Shown: positions 43,364 through 52,890 of the stretch, piece after piece
Layout: each line of letters opens with the position of its first letter
Position numbering within the stretch: position 1 is the stretch's first letter
From: Pelagicoccus mobilis
GTDB taxonomy: Bacteria; Verrucomicrobiota; Verrucomicrobiia; Opitutales; Opitutaceae
Assembly (NCBI RefSeq): GCF_016595505.1
Contig: NZ_JAENIL010000013.1
Span: 62,001-126,000 of the forward strand
Direction: 5' to 3'
DNA length: 64,000 bases
Position numbers and translations under genes: made by a program
Notes under the pieces: model-generated
Databases searched by the model: none
What the model saw: only the letters and a program-made list of their open reading frames with translations
Told to the model about the DNA's origin: nothing

Positions 43364-45790
43364 TTAGAGTGACCTGTTGAGGCTAAAGGTCGCGAACCAA
43401 GAGCTGTATTGGTTTCTCGATACGCGTAGTGGAGATCCTTCGTAGGAACGCTCTGGGTGATCGGTCAGGTTGGCGAAGTTTAGGCTAAGGGAGGTCTTCT
43501 GGTTTAAGCTGTAAGCGGAGCGGAATGAGAGGCCTACGACTGCCTTGCGGTATTCGTCCTGGTCGATTGAGCTTCCCAGGTCGTCCAGGGCCTTGCTTTG
43601 GTAGGTGAAGTCGACTGTGTTGCTGAGTTTTCCGATTGTTCCTGCAAGGCTCAGCTTGAGCAGGTGGTCGGAGCGTTCGGGAGTAGGCAGGTCGTCTTCA
43701 GGTCGCGATTGGACGTAGGCTTCGGAGTCCGACAACGTGTAGGCGACTGTGGTTGAGCTTCTGTCGAAGAAAAGGAATTCGGACGCGGTCTTCTTCCATT
43801 GTACTTCAATACCTTTGATTCGAGCGCTTTCACCGTTTTCTACGCGGCTGACGCGGTAGGTCGCAGGCGTTCCGTCTTCTAGTATCTCCTCGTCGGATAC
43901 GGATCCATAGAAGAAGTTTTCAATGTCTATGAAGTACCCTTCGAGTGACAGGGTACCAAGCGTGTCGTGCTTGTGGGTCCAAGAGAGGCGGAGCTTGTCG
44001 ATTTCTGTGGGAAGAAGCTCTGGGTTTCCCTCGGACACCGAACGTGTGGGAACGCTGATGCGGCGATAGTCGACAATGTTGAAGTATTGCGGGCGCATCA
44101 ACAGTTGGAACCAAGCAGCTTTGAAGGTGTTTTTCTCGTCGGCTTCATAGCTTACTTCTGTGCTTGGGATGATGTTGTCGTAAGTGTTCTGGGAGTACAG
44201 GTCTTTAACGATCAAGAGGCTCCCGTCGTATGGGGTCTCGATGGTGTAGAGAAGTTCTCCTTCTTCTGGGTCATTGACCGCTTCGGGTATGACCACGCGT
44301 CCGCGTGTGGCGGTTTTGGTTTGTTCGAAGCGGGCTCCTGCTTCGACTGTCCATTTGCCCAGTTCTTGAGTTCCGAGAAGGTAGGCTGAGCTTACCTCTT
44401 CGTTGGCATCGTAGGATTGTGGGGCGTTTTCGACGGTGGTGCGGAACTCGTTGAAAACGAAGTGCTCAGGATTGCTGGTTAGAATATCCCGGCCCTTTTG
44501 TGGGTCGAGGCCGGTTGGTTGTGTGTAGAAGCCATCGAGAATGGTTATTTCCGGACCTTCGAACGCAATGTCGGAAAGGGCGAGCGGCGCGTCGGGCGAT
44601 GGATCGTACACTTCCAGGTCTTGCCAGGCTTCTCTCTCTTTTTCGCGATGAAGGAGGCCCGTCTGTATCCAAAGCACCTTGTCGCCTAGAGTCACTGGTC
44701 TTTCCGCGTCTACTCTAAAGGCGATGTCTCGGTCGCGGGTGTAGGAGTTGTGAATGCGAAGGCTGGAGAAGCCTGCTTTGCTTTGATCGAGCAGATCGGT
44801 TTCTCCGAGTTGTGTGAACTTGGGTGTGTAGGGATCTTCAACCTCGTAGGCGACATCTAGTCCGGACTCGCGGAAGTTCCAATTGTGCCAGAGACGATCG
44901 AGATCCCACTTTTGAGTGTAGACTGCGTAGTCGACGGTCCAGGCGTCACCCGTATAGGTGCCTCCGAAGGTGTTGTGGTGTCGAGAGCGGTCGTTTTCCG
45001 TATCGCCGAAATACCTACGGCTTCGAGCGTTCGCGAAGGTGGCTTCCGTTGCGCTGTTGTCTTCGGAAATTACTTCGCTCCCGTCGTTCAGTTCAGCTGA
45101 GGCGAACTGGAGTTCAATACGGTTGCGGTAGGAGCTGTCGGTGTACTTTTGGTTCGAGCTTTTGAAGTAGAAGCTGTTTCGCTCATTGAGTTTATATCCG
45201 ATTTGAGCTGTCGCCAGGGTGTTCTCGGTTAATATGTCGTCGTAGGAGATGCGAGGGCGATCGATGTAGTAGTTGCCGTCGTGAGCGCGTTTTTGCCAGA
45301 CTGACTCGTAGTGCTCGATGAGGCGATCCGAACTCATGTTTCGGATTTGGAAGGCGGCGGCGAATCGGCCGTCCGTGTCGAAGGCCTTGGACCAATTTGC
45401 GCTGTAGCCGCTCTTTCCGATGCTCGATTGGTCGTTGAAGTTTAGATTGTAGCCGATCTGAAGGGAGTCGATTGGCTTGTCGATTGGGTTGCTTCTGGGA
45501 AAGTAGGCTCGGAAGTCTACACCTTCGCCGTCGGCGTCTGCCCCTGCCGCTGATCCGATGTCACCGAAAACCTGATACTCCGAAGCGATCGGGTTTCGCT
45601 TGATTAAAATTCTGCCTCTTTCGCGTGGGCTTGAATTTGTTTCATCCTTGGAGCTAGCCTGGGTCGCGGACGTTTGCGAATCGGGGCGAGGCTTGTTTGC
45701 GTTGGACTGCGAGAAGACGGGGCTTGTTGTCAGGCAACAACAAAGGACCGCTCCTGCAGCCGCATGAGTGGTGCGGTGGAAAAGCTTCAT
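43364..45790 (-). CDS. TonB-dependent receptor-like barrel lacking a recognisable plug
   Basis: This 808-residue outer-membrane protein has a signal peptide (about 1-27, AAGAVLCCCLTTSPVFS). After a Ser/Thr-rich linker, residues about 60-110 move straight into barrel strands (SLQIGYNLNFNDQSS). I cannot find the LNG, RG or GGxVNxxTK landmarks of a plug domain. The barrel continues to the C-terminus, with the usual extracellular-loop-rich pattern (SAYLLGTQELGKWTVEAGARFEQT, LRLSWTHKH). The start codon overlaps the stop of a three-codon frame ATG TCT AAA TGA that carries the shared leader. An MFS permease gene follows. Confidence 0.8.
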   Translation of the reverse strand: MKLFHRTTHAAAGAVLCCCLTTSPVFSQSNANKPRPDSQTSATQASSKDETNSSPRERGRILIKRNPIASEYQVFGDIGSAAGADADGEGVDFRAYFPRSNPIDKPIDSLQIGYNLNFNDQSSIGKSGYSANWSKAFDTDGRFAAAFQIRNMSSDRLIEHYESVWQKRAHDGNYYIDRPRISYDDILTENTLATAQIGYKLNERNSFYFKSSNQKYTDSSYRNRIELQFASAELNDGSEVISEDNSATEATFANARSRRYFGDTENDRSRHHNTFGGTYTGDAWTVDYAVYTQKWDLDRLWHNWNFRESGLDVAYEVEDPYTPKFTQLGETDLLDQSKAGFSSLRIHNSYTRDRDIAFRVDAERPVTLGDKVLWIQTGLLHREKEREAWQDLEVYDPSPDAPLALSDIAFEGPEITILDGFYTQPTGLDPQKGRDILTSNPEHFVFNEFRTTVENAPQSYDANEEVSSAYLLGTQELGKWTVEAGARFEQTKTATRGRVVIPEAVNDPEEGELLYTIETPYDGSLLIVKDLYSQNTYDNIIPSTEVSYEADEKNTFKAAWFQLLMRPQYFNIVDYRRISVPTRSVSEGNPELLPTEIDKLRLSWTHKHDTLGTLSLEGYFIDIENFFYGSVSDEEILEDGTPATYRVSRVENGESARIKGIEVQWKKTASEFLFFDRSSTTVAYTLSDSEAYVQSRPEDDLPTPERSDHLLKLSLAGTIGKLSNTVDFTYQSKALDDLGSSIDQDEYRKAVVGLSFRSAYSLNQKTSLSLNFANLTDHPERSYEGSPLRVSRNQYSSWFATFSLNRSL

Positions 45791-45806
45791 TTAGACATCT
45801 TTTTGT
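45787..45806 (-). promoter_or_regulatory. Shared leader motif forming a start-stop overlapping minicistron
   Basis: The minus strand reads ACAAAAAGATGTCTA then AATGA. The motif ATG (45798) opens a reading frame of Met-Ser-Lys-stop whose TGA overlaps the receptor ATG at 45790, suggesting translational coupling. Confidence 0.55.
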
Positions 45807-46216
45807 GGCGGACCTTATGGTCGCCAGGCCCGGGTGCGAGCAGGCTTTGCGCCATGCATTGTTGTTTTGTGCGGAAAAAGCGAGTGTGGTCACAATCGTG
45901 CAGCGAGGCGTTTTTGCGTCATGATCGAATTTGATCTTTAGCGTGAAATGTTCTCAAGGGAGCGTCGGGGAGTGGCCCTGGTTCGCTGCAACATTATTAT
46001 ATAAGGAGCTTAAATTCGGTATGGTAGTTGAAAATAAGATACGAGAAGCTCTTCTATCTGCGCTGATCTGACTTTGGGCGATTGTTGAAAAAACGACTCG
46101 ATGTTTCACGAGAATTCACGATTTCGACATATTCGTGAGCGTGTACGTGTACTTGGCATCGATGATGCTCAAGGGGCCGTGGTTTTAAGTTAAACACAAA
46201 CAAACCGTACAAAAAG
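45807..46216. other. Divergent intergenic region between two TonB receptor operons
   Basis: About 410 bp contain the AT-rich element at 45991 and both leader motifs at the flanks. No coding frame is convincing. Promoters for both operons must lie here. Confidence 0.6.
45991..46003 (+). promoter_or_regulatory. AT-rich element ACATTATTATATA (second copy)
   Basis: Identical to 39058-39070. Downstream bases are also similar (GGA..TTA in both). Confidence 0.45.
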
Positions 46217-46223
46217 ATGTCTA
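46208..46223 (+). promoter_or_regulatory. Shared leader motif at the start of the large TonB receptor gene
   Basis: TACAAAAAGATGTCTA contains the ATG at 46217. Confidence 0.6.
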
Positions 46224-48853
46224 ATACAAATCCGCTAAATGCGGGCGTTAGCGCTGTGCGTTCACGTCCCACAGGCAGCGAGAGCGCTACAGGTGTAGCT
46301 CCTCTTGCTAAGATTGCCGTCGCCATGGCTCTCCTCGGAATCTCGGTTCCTGTCATGGCTCAGGAGTCTGGTTCCGGAATGGAGGTTTTCGAAACCTTTA
46401 CCGCTGTTGGCCAAGGTGAAAGCCGTGCTAACAACTCTTTGAACTTGGAAGCGCTCGACATTGCGATGCCTGGCGCGACTCCAGAGAAGATGGTCGACAA
46501 GATCCCAGGTGTGAATGTTGCAACCAGTGACCCGTTTGGTTTCTACGAGTTTGCGAATGACATTCGTGTCCGTGCCTTCAGTATCGATAACCTTGGTGTA
46601 ACGCTCGATGGAGTCCCAGTCGGTAACAGCAACCCGCGTTACGGCAGCCCGATCGGTCGTTTGGTCGATCCAGCTAACTTGACGACGATCAAGGTCTCTC
46701 AAGGCGCTGGCGATGTGACCACTCCTGCTTATCAAGCTCTTGGTGGATCGCTTCAGTACTTCACGAAGGACCCTTCCCGCGAGCAAGGCGCGATGGTGTC
46801 GGCTTCTTACGGTAGCTTCGACCACATCAGTCTCTTCGCTAAGTATGAGATCGGCGAATTTGCTCCCGGCCTCACTGGTTATGTGAGCGGATCCCACTTC
46901 GAGTTCACGCCTAAAGGTCTTGAAGGCTTGGGTAAGAACATGGGACGTCGCTATGAAGCGAAGTTCAAGTACGATGCTCCTTCCGAGAAGGTGGACGTGA
47001 CTTATGCAGTTACTTACAACGATCGTGACGACTTCGACACGATGAGCATGAGCTACTCGGACTACACAGGTCTCGAGGCAGGCAACTATCTCGGAACGGG
47101 CACCGGCTACATCGAGTACACGCCTTGGACTCATCCTGGTCTGGGAACTTGGAACTACGGCGACTTCACTGATCGCGGACGTAATTTCGGTCCGATTGCA
47201 TATCTCGACCAGACAGCTGGCCCTGGTGAGGGAACAAACGCGATCTACTACGACAAGTGGCGTAATGGACGTATGGATACTCTGCACCGTTTCAACTTCG
47301 ACTTTGACTTGGACACAGGTAAGGACCTCTCGGTCGTGACCTACTACCAGGACAAGAGCAACTACGGTCTCTGGGGACGTGGTCAGTCTTATGCTCAAAC
47401 GCAGGTGCGTGCAGCGTACATGAACGATCCGAGTCGTACGGACATCTGGGGTCAGATGTGGTACGATGCCGACGGCAATGCGATCAGCGAGTCTGGTGAC
47501 ATCGTAGATGAGTACGGATCAGATCACGCGATCGTCGCTCCAGGTACTCCGGTTTATGCCGATGGCGTTGACTTTGTGCCAGGTGTTCCAGGTCGTACTG
47601 CTCGTGACGAAGACTTCGGTGGTCACCGCTACGGTTTGTCAGCCACTTACACGTGGGAGACAGAAAACAACAAGCTGATCTTCGGTGGTTGGTACGAGTT
47701 CGACTATCATGGTACGGAGCGTCCTAACTACAATCTCGATGGAGGTAATATTCTCGGCGATTTCCGCTACGATCAATTCAACTTCACCAACTATACACGT
47801 TACATCGATCAAAGTGTAACACAGCTATGGATACAGGACACTTACTCCGCTATGGACGGCAAGTTGGACATCATCGCTGGTGTAAAGGCTCTGCAGCTTG
47901 ATCGTGATGCCAATGGCTTCTTGTCCATCGGCGAGTGGCTTAAGAACGAAGAGACTTTCCGCTCTACTAAGTACGAGGATATGTTCCTGCCACAGTTCGG
48001 CTTGCTCTACTCGCTCAACGATAGCACCGAGCTCTTCTTCAACTATTCCGAGAACATGGCGACGCCAACTTCCGGTACGATCACCACTGCAGGTGATACC
48101 TTCAACCCTGACATCTTGAAGCCTGAGTATTCAGACAACTTCGATATTGGTCTTCGTGGCAACTTCAACGGCGGCAGCTACACGCTGCAGGCATACAGCA
48201 TCAGCTACACAGACCGTATCCTCGCGTCTGCGGTACCGATCGATGACCCGAACGCGGGTGCAGCCGGCAACAGTGTTTACCAGAACGTCGGTGGTGTTGA
48301 CTCTTGGGGTATCGAAGCGTCTGGAGATATCATGACTGGGATCGACGGTCTTAGCTTCAGCGGCTCGATTGCCCTGCAGGAAACAACCTTCCAGGAAGAT
48401 CTTCTAGATTCCGTTGTATTCATCGGAGAAGGGGACGCAGCCCCGACTGCGGCAGAAGGCTACCGTGTAGCTCCAACCAGCAATCCGCTCGCCTACGAAA
48501 TCTATGAGGATATCAGTGATAACGATCTCGGCAATACGCCGTTCCTCACTGCGAATTTCGATGCCATCTACCGTAAGGGTAACTTCCGCTACACGTTCGG
48601 AGGTAAGTACTACGACGATGTATACGTTAACACGCTTAACACTCAGCCGCTCGACTCTTACACGGTGTTCGACGGCAGCATAAGCTACTCGGGCAAGACT
48701 GACACGCCTCTCGAAGGCTGGAAGGCCTCGCTCAACGTTTACAACGTATTCGACCAGTACTTCTTCACCGCTGCGGGATACACGGATGAAGACGGAAGCG
48801 TCCGTGCTGACCGTGGCCGTCAGTTCACCCTGAAGATGGAGACCACCTTCTAG
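46217..48853 (+). CDS. TonB-dependent outer-membrane receptor (complete plug)
   Basis: This 878-residue receptor has a long leader (about 1-50, hydrophobic core AKIAVAMALLGISVPVMA). The full plug spans about 60-190 (KMVDKIPGVNV, IRVRAFSIDNLGVTLDGVPVGN, TIKVSQGAGDVTTPAYQALGGSLQYFTKDP), followed by a 22-strand-type barrel ending QFTLKMETTF. The ligand is unknown, but linkage to exported aminotransferase and TonB motor genes suggests a nitrogenous nutrient. It is the first gene of an apparent operon continuing to 55449. Confidence 0.93.
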   Translation: MSNTNPLNAGVSAVRSRPTGSESATGVAPLAKIAVAMALLGISVPVMAQESGSGMEVFETFTAVGQGESRANNSLNLEALDIAMPGATPEKMVDKIPGVNVATSDPFGFYEFANDIRVRAFSIDNLGVTLDGVPVGNSNPRYGSPIGRLVDPANLTTIKVSQGAGDVTTPAYQALGGSLQYFTKDPSREQGAMVSASYGSFDHISLFAKYEIGEFAPGLTGYVSGSHFEFTPKGLEGLGKNMGRRYEAKFKYDAPSEKVDVTYAVTYNDRDDFDTMSMSYSDYTGLEAGNYLGTGTGYIEYTPWTHPGLGTWNYGDFTDRGRNFGPIAYLDQTAGPGEGTNAIYYDKWRNGRMDTLHRFNFDFDLDTGKDLSVVTYYQDKSNYGLWGRGQSYAQTQVRAAYMNDPSRTDIWGQMWYDADGNAISESGDIVDEYGSDHAIVAPGTPVYADGVDFVPGVPGRTARDEDFGGHRYGLSATYTWETENNKLIFGGWYEFDYHGTERPNYNLDGGNILGDFRYDQFNFTNYTRYIDQSVTQLWIQDTYSAMDGKLDIIAGVKALQLDRDANGFLSIGEWLKNEETFRSTKYEDMFLPQFGLLYSLNDSTELFFNYSENMATPTSGTITTAGDTFNPDILKPEYSDNFDIGLRGNFNGGSYTLQAYSISYTDRILASAVPIDDPNAGAAGNSVYQNVGGVDSWGIEASGDIMTGIDGLSFSGSIALQETTFQEDLLDSVVFIGEGDAAPTAAEGYRVAPTSNPLAYEIYEDISDNDLGNTPFLTANFDAIYRKGNFRYTFGGKYYDDVYVNTLNTQPLDSYTVFDGSISYSGKTDTPLEGWKASLNVYNVFDQYFFTAAGYTDEDGSVRADRGRQFTLKMETTF

Positions 48854-48894
48854 TCTTCGGTTTTAGTTTGTTCACCGAATTGATTTGATGACAC

Positions 48895-48927
48895 GTGCCG
48901 CGGCAGATGGGTAGTCCGCCGCGGCCA
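48895..48927 (+). repeat. Hairpin between receptor and DUF3450 genes
   Basis: GTGCCGCGGC pairs with GCCGCGGCCAC around a loop containing GGTAG. There is no T-run. It probably acts as an attenuator or mRNA 3'-end stabiliser that lowers expression of the motor genes relative to the receptor. Confidence 0.6.
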
Positions 48928-48973
48928 CTCCCAAACGATCTACCCAGCCCCTGAGGAGGGCTTAAGATTTACC

Positions 48974-49756
48974 ATGCAAGGATTTTATAGAAACGCGCGA
49001 AGAGGGTTAGGCTCCTTGTGCGCGCTAACAGCAATCGGAATGTATCCGCTGCACGCAGACGCGGTTAAGGATACGCAGCACACTTTGAGCGAATGGATCG
49101 CTCTGGAAAAACAGATCTCGGAAGAGAAGTTCGAGTGGATCGAGCAAAAGGAGGTTCTGGAGAATTCCATCGAGTTCATGGAAACCGAAATCGCAAGTCT
49201 TGAGGAGATCATCAAGACTGCTGAGGAAACTGCTTCTGCGGGCGAGCGCAAGAGGGCCGAACTCGATGATGAAAAGGAAAAGCTAGATGCAGCGACGGAC
49301 GACATCACTGCAGCGGTCGAGAGCTACGAGTCTACGATCAAGGAGCTTTCGCTCACCTGGCCCAACGTGTTCCGTGAGTCAGTCGAGACCTTCCTGAAGC
49401 GAATCCCTGACGAGGAGCAGAAGAAGACGACACCTGTAACGACTCGTCTTCAGAATGTTGTGGCGATCATGACGCAATTCGACAAGTTCCAGGGAATCGT
49501 CACTAAGGACACTGGAATCCAGGAAGTCGGAGGCGAGTCACGCGAGGTTACCACTCTCTATTTCGGATTCGCCTATGCGTACTACATTGATGGTACAGGG
49601 GAGTACGCGGGGTATGGATACCCATCCTCCGACAAAGGCTGGGAGTGGAAGACGGATGCGTCTCTCTCGGAAAGCGTTTCCCAGCTCGTCGCCGTTTACG
49701 ACCGATCGATCGATGCCCATTTCCTAGGGCTGCCTGCCAAGATCGTGACTCCATAA
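48974..49756 (+). CDS. DUF3450 periplasmic coiled-coil protein of the TonB system
   Basis: A 260-residue protein with a signal peptide (about 1-29), a long coiled coil (about 35-125, Glu/Lys/Ala-rich) and a C-terminal globular part (TTLYFGFAYAYYIDGTGEYAGYG). This is the typical layout of DUF3450, found at the start of ExbB-ExbD-TonB-TPR operons such as the Vibrio TtpC system. It probably contacts the large ExbB in the periplasm. Confidence 0.88.
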   Translation: MQGFYRNARRGLGSLCALTAIGMYPLHADAVKDTQHTLSEWIALEKQISEEKFEWIEQKEVLENSIEFMETEIASLEEIIKTAEETASAGERKRAELDDEKEKLDAATDDITAAVESYESTIKELSLTWPNVFRESVETFLKRIPDEEQKKTTPVTTRLQNVVAIMTQFDKFQGIVTKDTGIQEVGGESREVTTLYFGFAYAYYIDGTGEYAGYGYPSSDKGWEWKTDASLSESVSQLVAVYDRSIDAHFLGLPAKIVTP

Positions 49757-49781
49757 GAACACTACAAGGAGGACTTTTTAG

Positions 49782-51164
49782 ATGAAGAAACTTTCTACAA
49801 TTGCTGCAGCGCTCGTATTCTCTGCGTTGCCATTGATGGGACAGAGCGCTCTTGATACTGCTGCTCAAAATGCTCAGGAGAAGCTCGATGCTTCCCTCGC
49901 TAAACTCTCCGAGTTGCGTGAGACAATCGGGACGGAGAAAATCCCGCTGACAAAAACGCGCGATTCACTTTTTGCCGAGTTGCGTGACTTGCGCCGCGAA
50001 GCGAACCGGGCCCAACGGATCAGCGACAATCAAAGCGCGGATCTCTCTAGCTACGAGGATTCGATTAAGTCTCAGGATGAGATGGTGGACTACTTGATCA
50101 ATCTCAGTGCTGAGTTTGCTCGTATGTTCGGATCTCAACTTGATCCTTCCGAGTATACTTTTTACGGAGATAAGATTACGGATTCCGAGATCTCAGCAGA
50201 GGACCCGCATATCTCCCCGCTTGAGAAACTAGCTGCTCAAAAAGTTGTTATTGAAGCGGCTCTTGAGCGGATGGACGGACTCTCGGGTGGGGCAACTTAT
50301 ACCGGCAAGGCGATCAACACCGATGGACTGCTAGAGGATGGAACCTTTGTTCGGTTTGGTCCGATCACCTATTTCGCGAGTAAGTCGGGATCGGCCGGCC
50401 TCGTGGAGCAAGGGAATTCTGAAGAGCCATTGGTTCAGCCGATTTTGCAGGGAGAGTTCGACGCTGGGCTAGCCTCGCTCGCAGGTGGCCAGGAAGGTGT
50501 TCTTCCCATCGATGCTACGCTTGACAATGCGATGGCGATTGAGGCGACCAAGGAGAGTATCGCGGATCACGTCAAGAAAGGCGGAATCTGGGTGTATCCG
50601 ATTCTTGGGTTCGCGTTTCTTTCTTTAACGGTTGCTGCGTTCAAGGCGTTTGAGCTCTCAACTTTGCCAAAGCCAAAGGAAGGTTTTCTTTCCGAGGTGC
50701 TTGCTAAGCTTGCTAACAAGGACAAGGAAGGGGCCGCTCATGCTGCGAACGCTGCTACTGGTCCGATGGGCAAAATGATCCAGCAAGGAGTCAAGTACAG
50801 CGAGCACGATCCGGAACTGGTCGAAGAGATTCTCTACGAGTCTATGGTTGATACTCAGCCGAAGGTCATGCGTTTGCTACCGTTTATTTCGGTTACAGCC
50901 GCGGTCGCACCTCTTCTCGGTCTGCTCGGTACAGTGACCGGTATGATTAATACCTTCAATCGTATCAAAATATTCGGTACGGGTGATGCGAAGTCACTCT
51001 CGGGTGGTATCTCTGAAGCCTTGATCACTACTGAGTTCGGTTTGATTGTAGCGATCCCAGCGCTGCTTCTCTATGCGATCCTCTCGCGTAAGGCGAAGAG
51101 CTACATCGCCCGCATGGAGAAGATGTCGATCAGCTTTATCAACGGTATCAAAACCATCGGTTAA
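49782..51164 (+). CDS. Large MotA/TolQ/ExbB proton-channel protein with periplasmic domain (TtpC-like)
   Basis: The protein has 460 residues. A signal peptide (about 1-21) leads to a periplasmic coiled coil plus globular domain (about 22-255) and a first membrane helix near 268-288 (WVYPILGFAFLSLTVAAFKAF). The MotA_ExbB domain follows (about 345-455), with LPFISVTAAVAPLLGLLGTVTGMINTFNRI and GISEALITTEFGLIVAIPALLLY. Such proteins accompany a standard ExbB in TonB2-type systems. A purine-rich AGGAGGA site lies 12 bases before the ATG. The standard exbB gene follows after 4 bp. Confidence 0.92.
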   Translation: MKKLSTIAAALVFSALPLMGQSALDTAAQNAQEKLDASLAKLSELRETIGTEKIPLTKTRDSLFAELRDLRREANRAQRISDNQSADLSSYEDSIKSQDEMVDYLINLSAEFARMFGSQLDPSEYTFYGDKITDSEISAEDPHISPLEKLAAQKVVIEAALERMDGLSGGATYTGKAINTDGLLEDGTFVRFGPITYFASKSGSAGLVEQGNSEEPLVQPILQGEFDAGLASLAGGQEGVLPIDATLDNAMAIEATKESIADHVKKGGIWVYPILGFAFLSLTVAAFKAFELSTLPKPKEGFLSEVLAKLANKDKEGAAHAANAATGPMGKMIQQGVKYSEHDPELVEEILYESMVDTQPKVMRLLPFISVTAAVAPLLGLLGTVTGMINTFNRIKIFGTGDAKSLSGGISEALITTEFGLIVAIPALLLYAILSRKAKSYIARMEKMSISFINGIKTIG

Positions 51165-51168
51165 AGGG

Positions 51169-51774
51169 ATGGACTCTATCGTACAGGAAACCTTAGAGCT
51201 CTGGGTCGCTGGCGGATGGCTTATGATTCCGCTGGCTCTCCTAGGGGGCGTCATCTACTTCGCCATCTTCGAGCTCTACCTTCACATGAAGAAGAACTCC
51301 TTCTACAAGGTGGATCCCAATGAGCTTGGCCACTGGATCGACGTTCCCGCTGACGCTAAGGGGGATGTTGCTGAGATGATCGAGTTTACGCAGAAGGACA
51401 TTGATGGGTTGGATGCGGCGAGAGCGCGTTTCGAAGAGTTGCGCGTTTCCCACCTGCCGACCCTCAGTCGACGTCTTACTTTCTGCAATATCCTAGTCGG
51501 AGCGGCTCCTTTGACGGGCTTGCTCGGGACTGTGATCGGAATGCTTGGAACCTTCTTTGGACTCTCTGTGAGTTCTGGAGGCAATACGATCGACCTGGTT
51601 GCAGGCGGTATTTCCGAGGCCCTGATCACGACCCAGACTGGACTCGTTCTGGCGATCCCAGCCTATGTGATGATTACGATGGTCAAGAAGCAGATAGGAG
51701 AGCTCGAGCAGTTCTTCACCCGTATGGAGATTCTGACCATCCTCAAACTAGAGAAAACAAATTTAGCAGCATAA
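51169..51774 (+). CDS. exbB: ExbB proton-channel protein
   Basis: This 201-residue inner-membrane protein starts at the ATG at 51169 (MDSIVQETLELWVAGGWLM); the open frame upstream overlaps the large ExbB gene and is shadow. Three helices are visible, with APLTGLLGTVIGMLGTFFGLS and GISEALITTQTGLVLAIPAYV of the family. With ExbD it forms the proton channel powering TonB. Confidence 0.93.
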   Translation: MDSIVQETLELWVAGGWLMIPLALLGGVIYFAIFELYLHMKKNSFYKVDPNELGHWIDVPADAKGDVAEMIEFTQKDIDGLDAARARFEELRVSHLPTLSRRLTFCNILVGAAPLTGLLGTVIGMLGTFFGLSVSSGGNTIDLVAGGISEALITTQTGLVLAIPAYVMITMVKKQIGELEQFFTRMEILTILKLEKTNLAA

Positions 51775-51780
51775 CGAATT

Positions 51781-52185
51781 ATGAAGAAAAGACGTTCTTT
51801 AACGGAGGGCGAAGCGGAGAGCGATGAAATCAACATCTCTCCTCTGATCGACATGGTATTCATCCTTCTGATCTTCTTCATCGTGACCACGGTCTTTGTG
51901 GAAGAAACGGGTGTTGAGGTAAACAAGCCGCAAGCGGCGTCCGCCTCGGACCTGGAGAAGAATAGTATCCTAATCGCTATTACAGATAAGGGTAAGGTTG
52001 TTTATGGAGGTAAGGAAGTTGGACTGTCCGGTGTTCGTTCAATCGTGCGCCAACTTGTATCCAAAGACCAAATGCCGGTGATTATCCAAGCGGATAAGAC
52101 CGCATCTATCGATCTTTATACCCGAGTACACGACGAGTGTAAGCTCGCTGGAGCGAACACTGTGAACCTAGCCACTCAAGGCTAA
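51781..52185 (+). CDS. exbD: ExbD/TolR biopolymer transport protein
   Basis: The protein has 134 residues. A short cytoplasmic N-terminus leads to one helix with the conserved proton-carrying Asp ([19 protein letters not shown]). A periplasmic TolR-like domain follows ([27 protein letters not shown]). It starts 6 bp after exbB. Confidence 0.95.
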   Translation: MKKRRSLTEGEAESDEINISPLIDMVFILLIFFIVTTVFVEETGVEVNKPQAASASDLEKNSILIAITDKGKVVYGGKEVGLSGVRSIVRQLVSKDQMPVIIQADKTASIDLYTRVHDECKLAGANTVNLATQG

Positions 52186-52211
52186 TGGTCTGAACCTGGT
52201 AATTGAGGAAA

Positions 52212-52886
52212 ATGGGAACACAGTATAAAGTCTACAAAGGTCCGACTCTGAGGAAACTCCCGGTTGGATCGGGCTCGCTGGCTGCTCTCGCGGTCCTGGC
52301 AATGTTCGGCATGCTTCCGTTCACGCAGTTTCTGGCCGGTTTGAAAAAGCCGGACCTGCAAGTGCGGGAGTTTGATGTCACCATCCCGCCGCCTGCGTTT
52401 ACGCCGCCGGAGCCGCCGCCACCGGAGCCGCCTCCAGAACAGGAGCCGCCTCCCGAGATGCAGCCGCCACCGCCGCAGCTGTCTTTGTCTCAGCTCAACA
52501 TGGCTTTGAACCCTGGAGTGGGCACCGCTTTGGCGGGTGGCTTCTCCTTGGGGGAAGTCGGAGTGAGCGCTTCGGAGACCATGGAGCAAATCAGTCTCTT
52601 CGAGATTAGCGACCTAGATGAAGCTCCTCGGAAAACACGGACTCCGATGTTCAATCCGACACCTCGCATGAAGCGTGAGAAGAAGTCAGGCGTGATCGAT
52701 ATGGAAGGCGTAATCAATCCCGATGGCAGTGTCACCGTGACGAAGGTGAACAAGACCATCGATCAGGACTACGAGCGCTTCTTCAAGGACTACTTCCAGT
52801 CCATCGTTTACAGCAAACCAACCGTCGCGGGTAAGCCCGTATCAGCAAGAGTATATTTTAAGATCCCAGTAAAGTGGGACAGTTAA
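52212..52886 (+). CDS. tonB: TonB energy-transducer protein
   Basis: The protein has about 224 residues. One N-terminal membrane helix (about 20-43) is followed by a Pro-Glu-rich spacer (about 60-95, many EPPPP units) and a C-terminal domain of TonB type (GVINPDGSVTVTKVNKTIDQ ... GKPVSARVYFKIPVKW). It spans the periplasm to the receptor plugs. I chose the ATG at 52212; the frame extends to a TTG at 52203. Confidence 0.88.
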   Translation: MGTQYKVYKGPTLRKLPVGSGSLAALAVLAMFGMLPFTQFLAGLKKPDLQVREFDVTIPPPAFTPPEPPPPEPPPEQEPPPEMQPPPPQLSLSQLNMALNPGVGTALAGGFSLGEVGVSASETMEQISLFEISDLDEAPRKTRTPMFNPTPRMKREKKSGVIDMEGVINPDGSVTVTKVNKTIDQDYERFFKDYFQSIVYSKPTVAGKPVSARVYFKIPVKWDS

Positions 52887-52890
52887 GAAC

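Noticed and set aside
46262-47398. A 378-codon antisense frame under the TonB receptor
   Set aside because: The receptor plug and barrel account for this DNA; the antisense frame is a codon-bias shadow.
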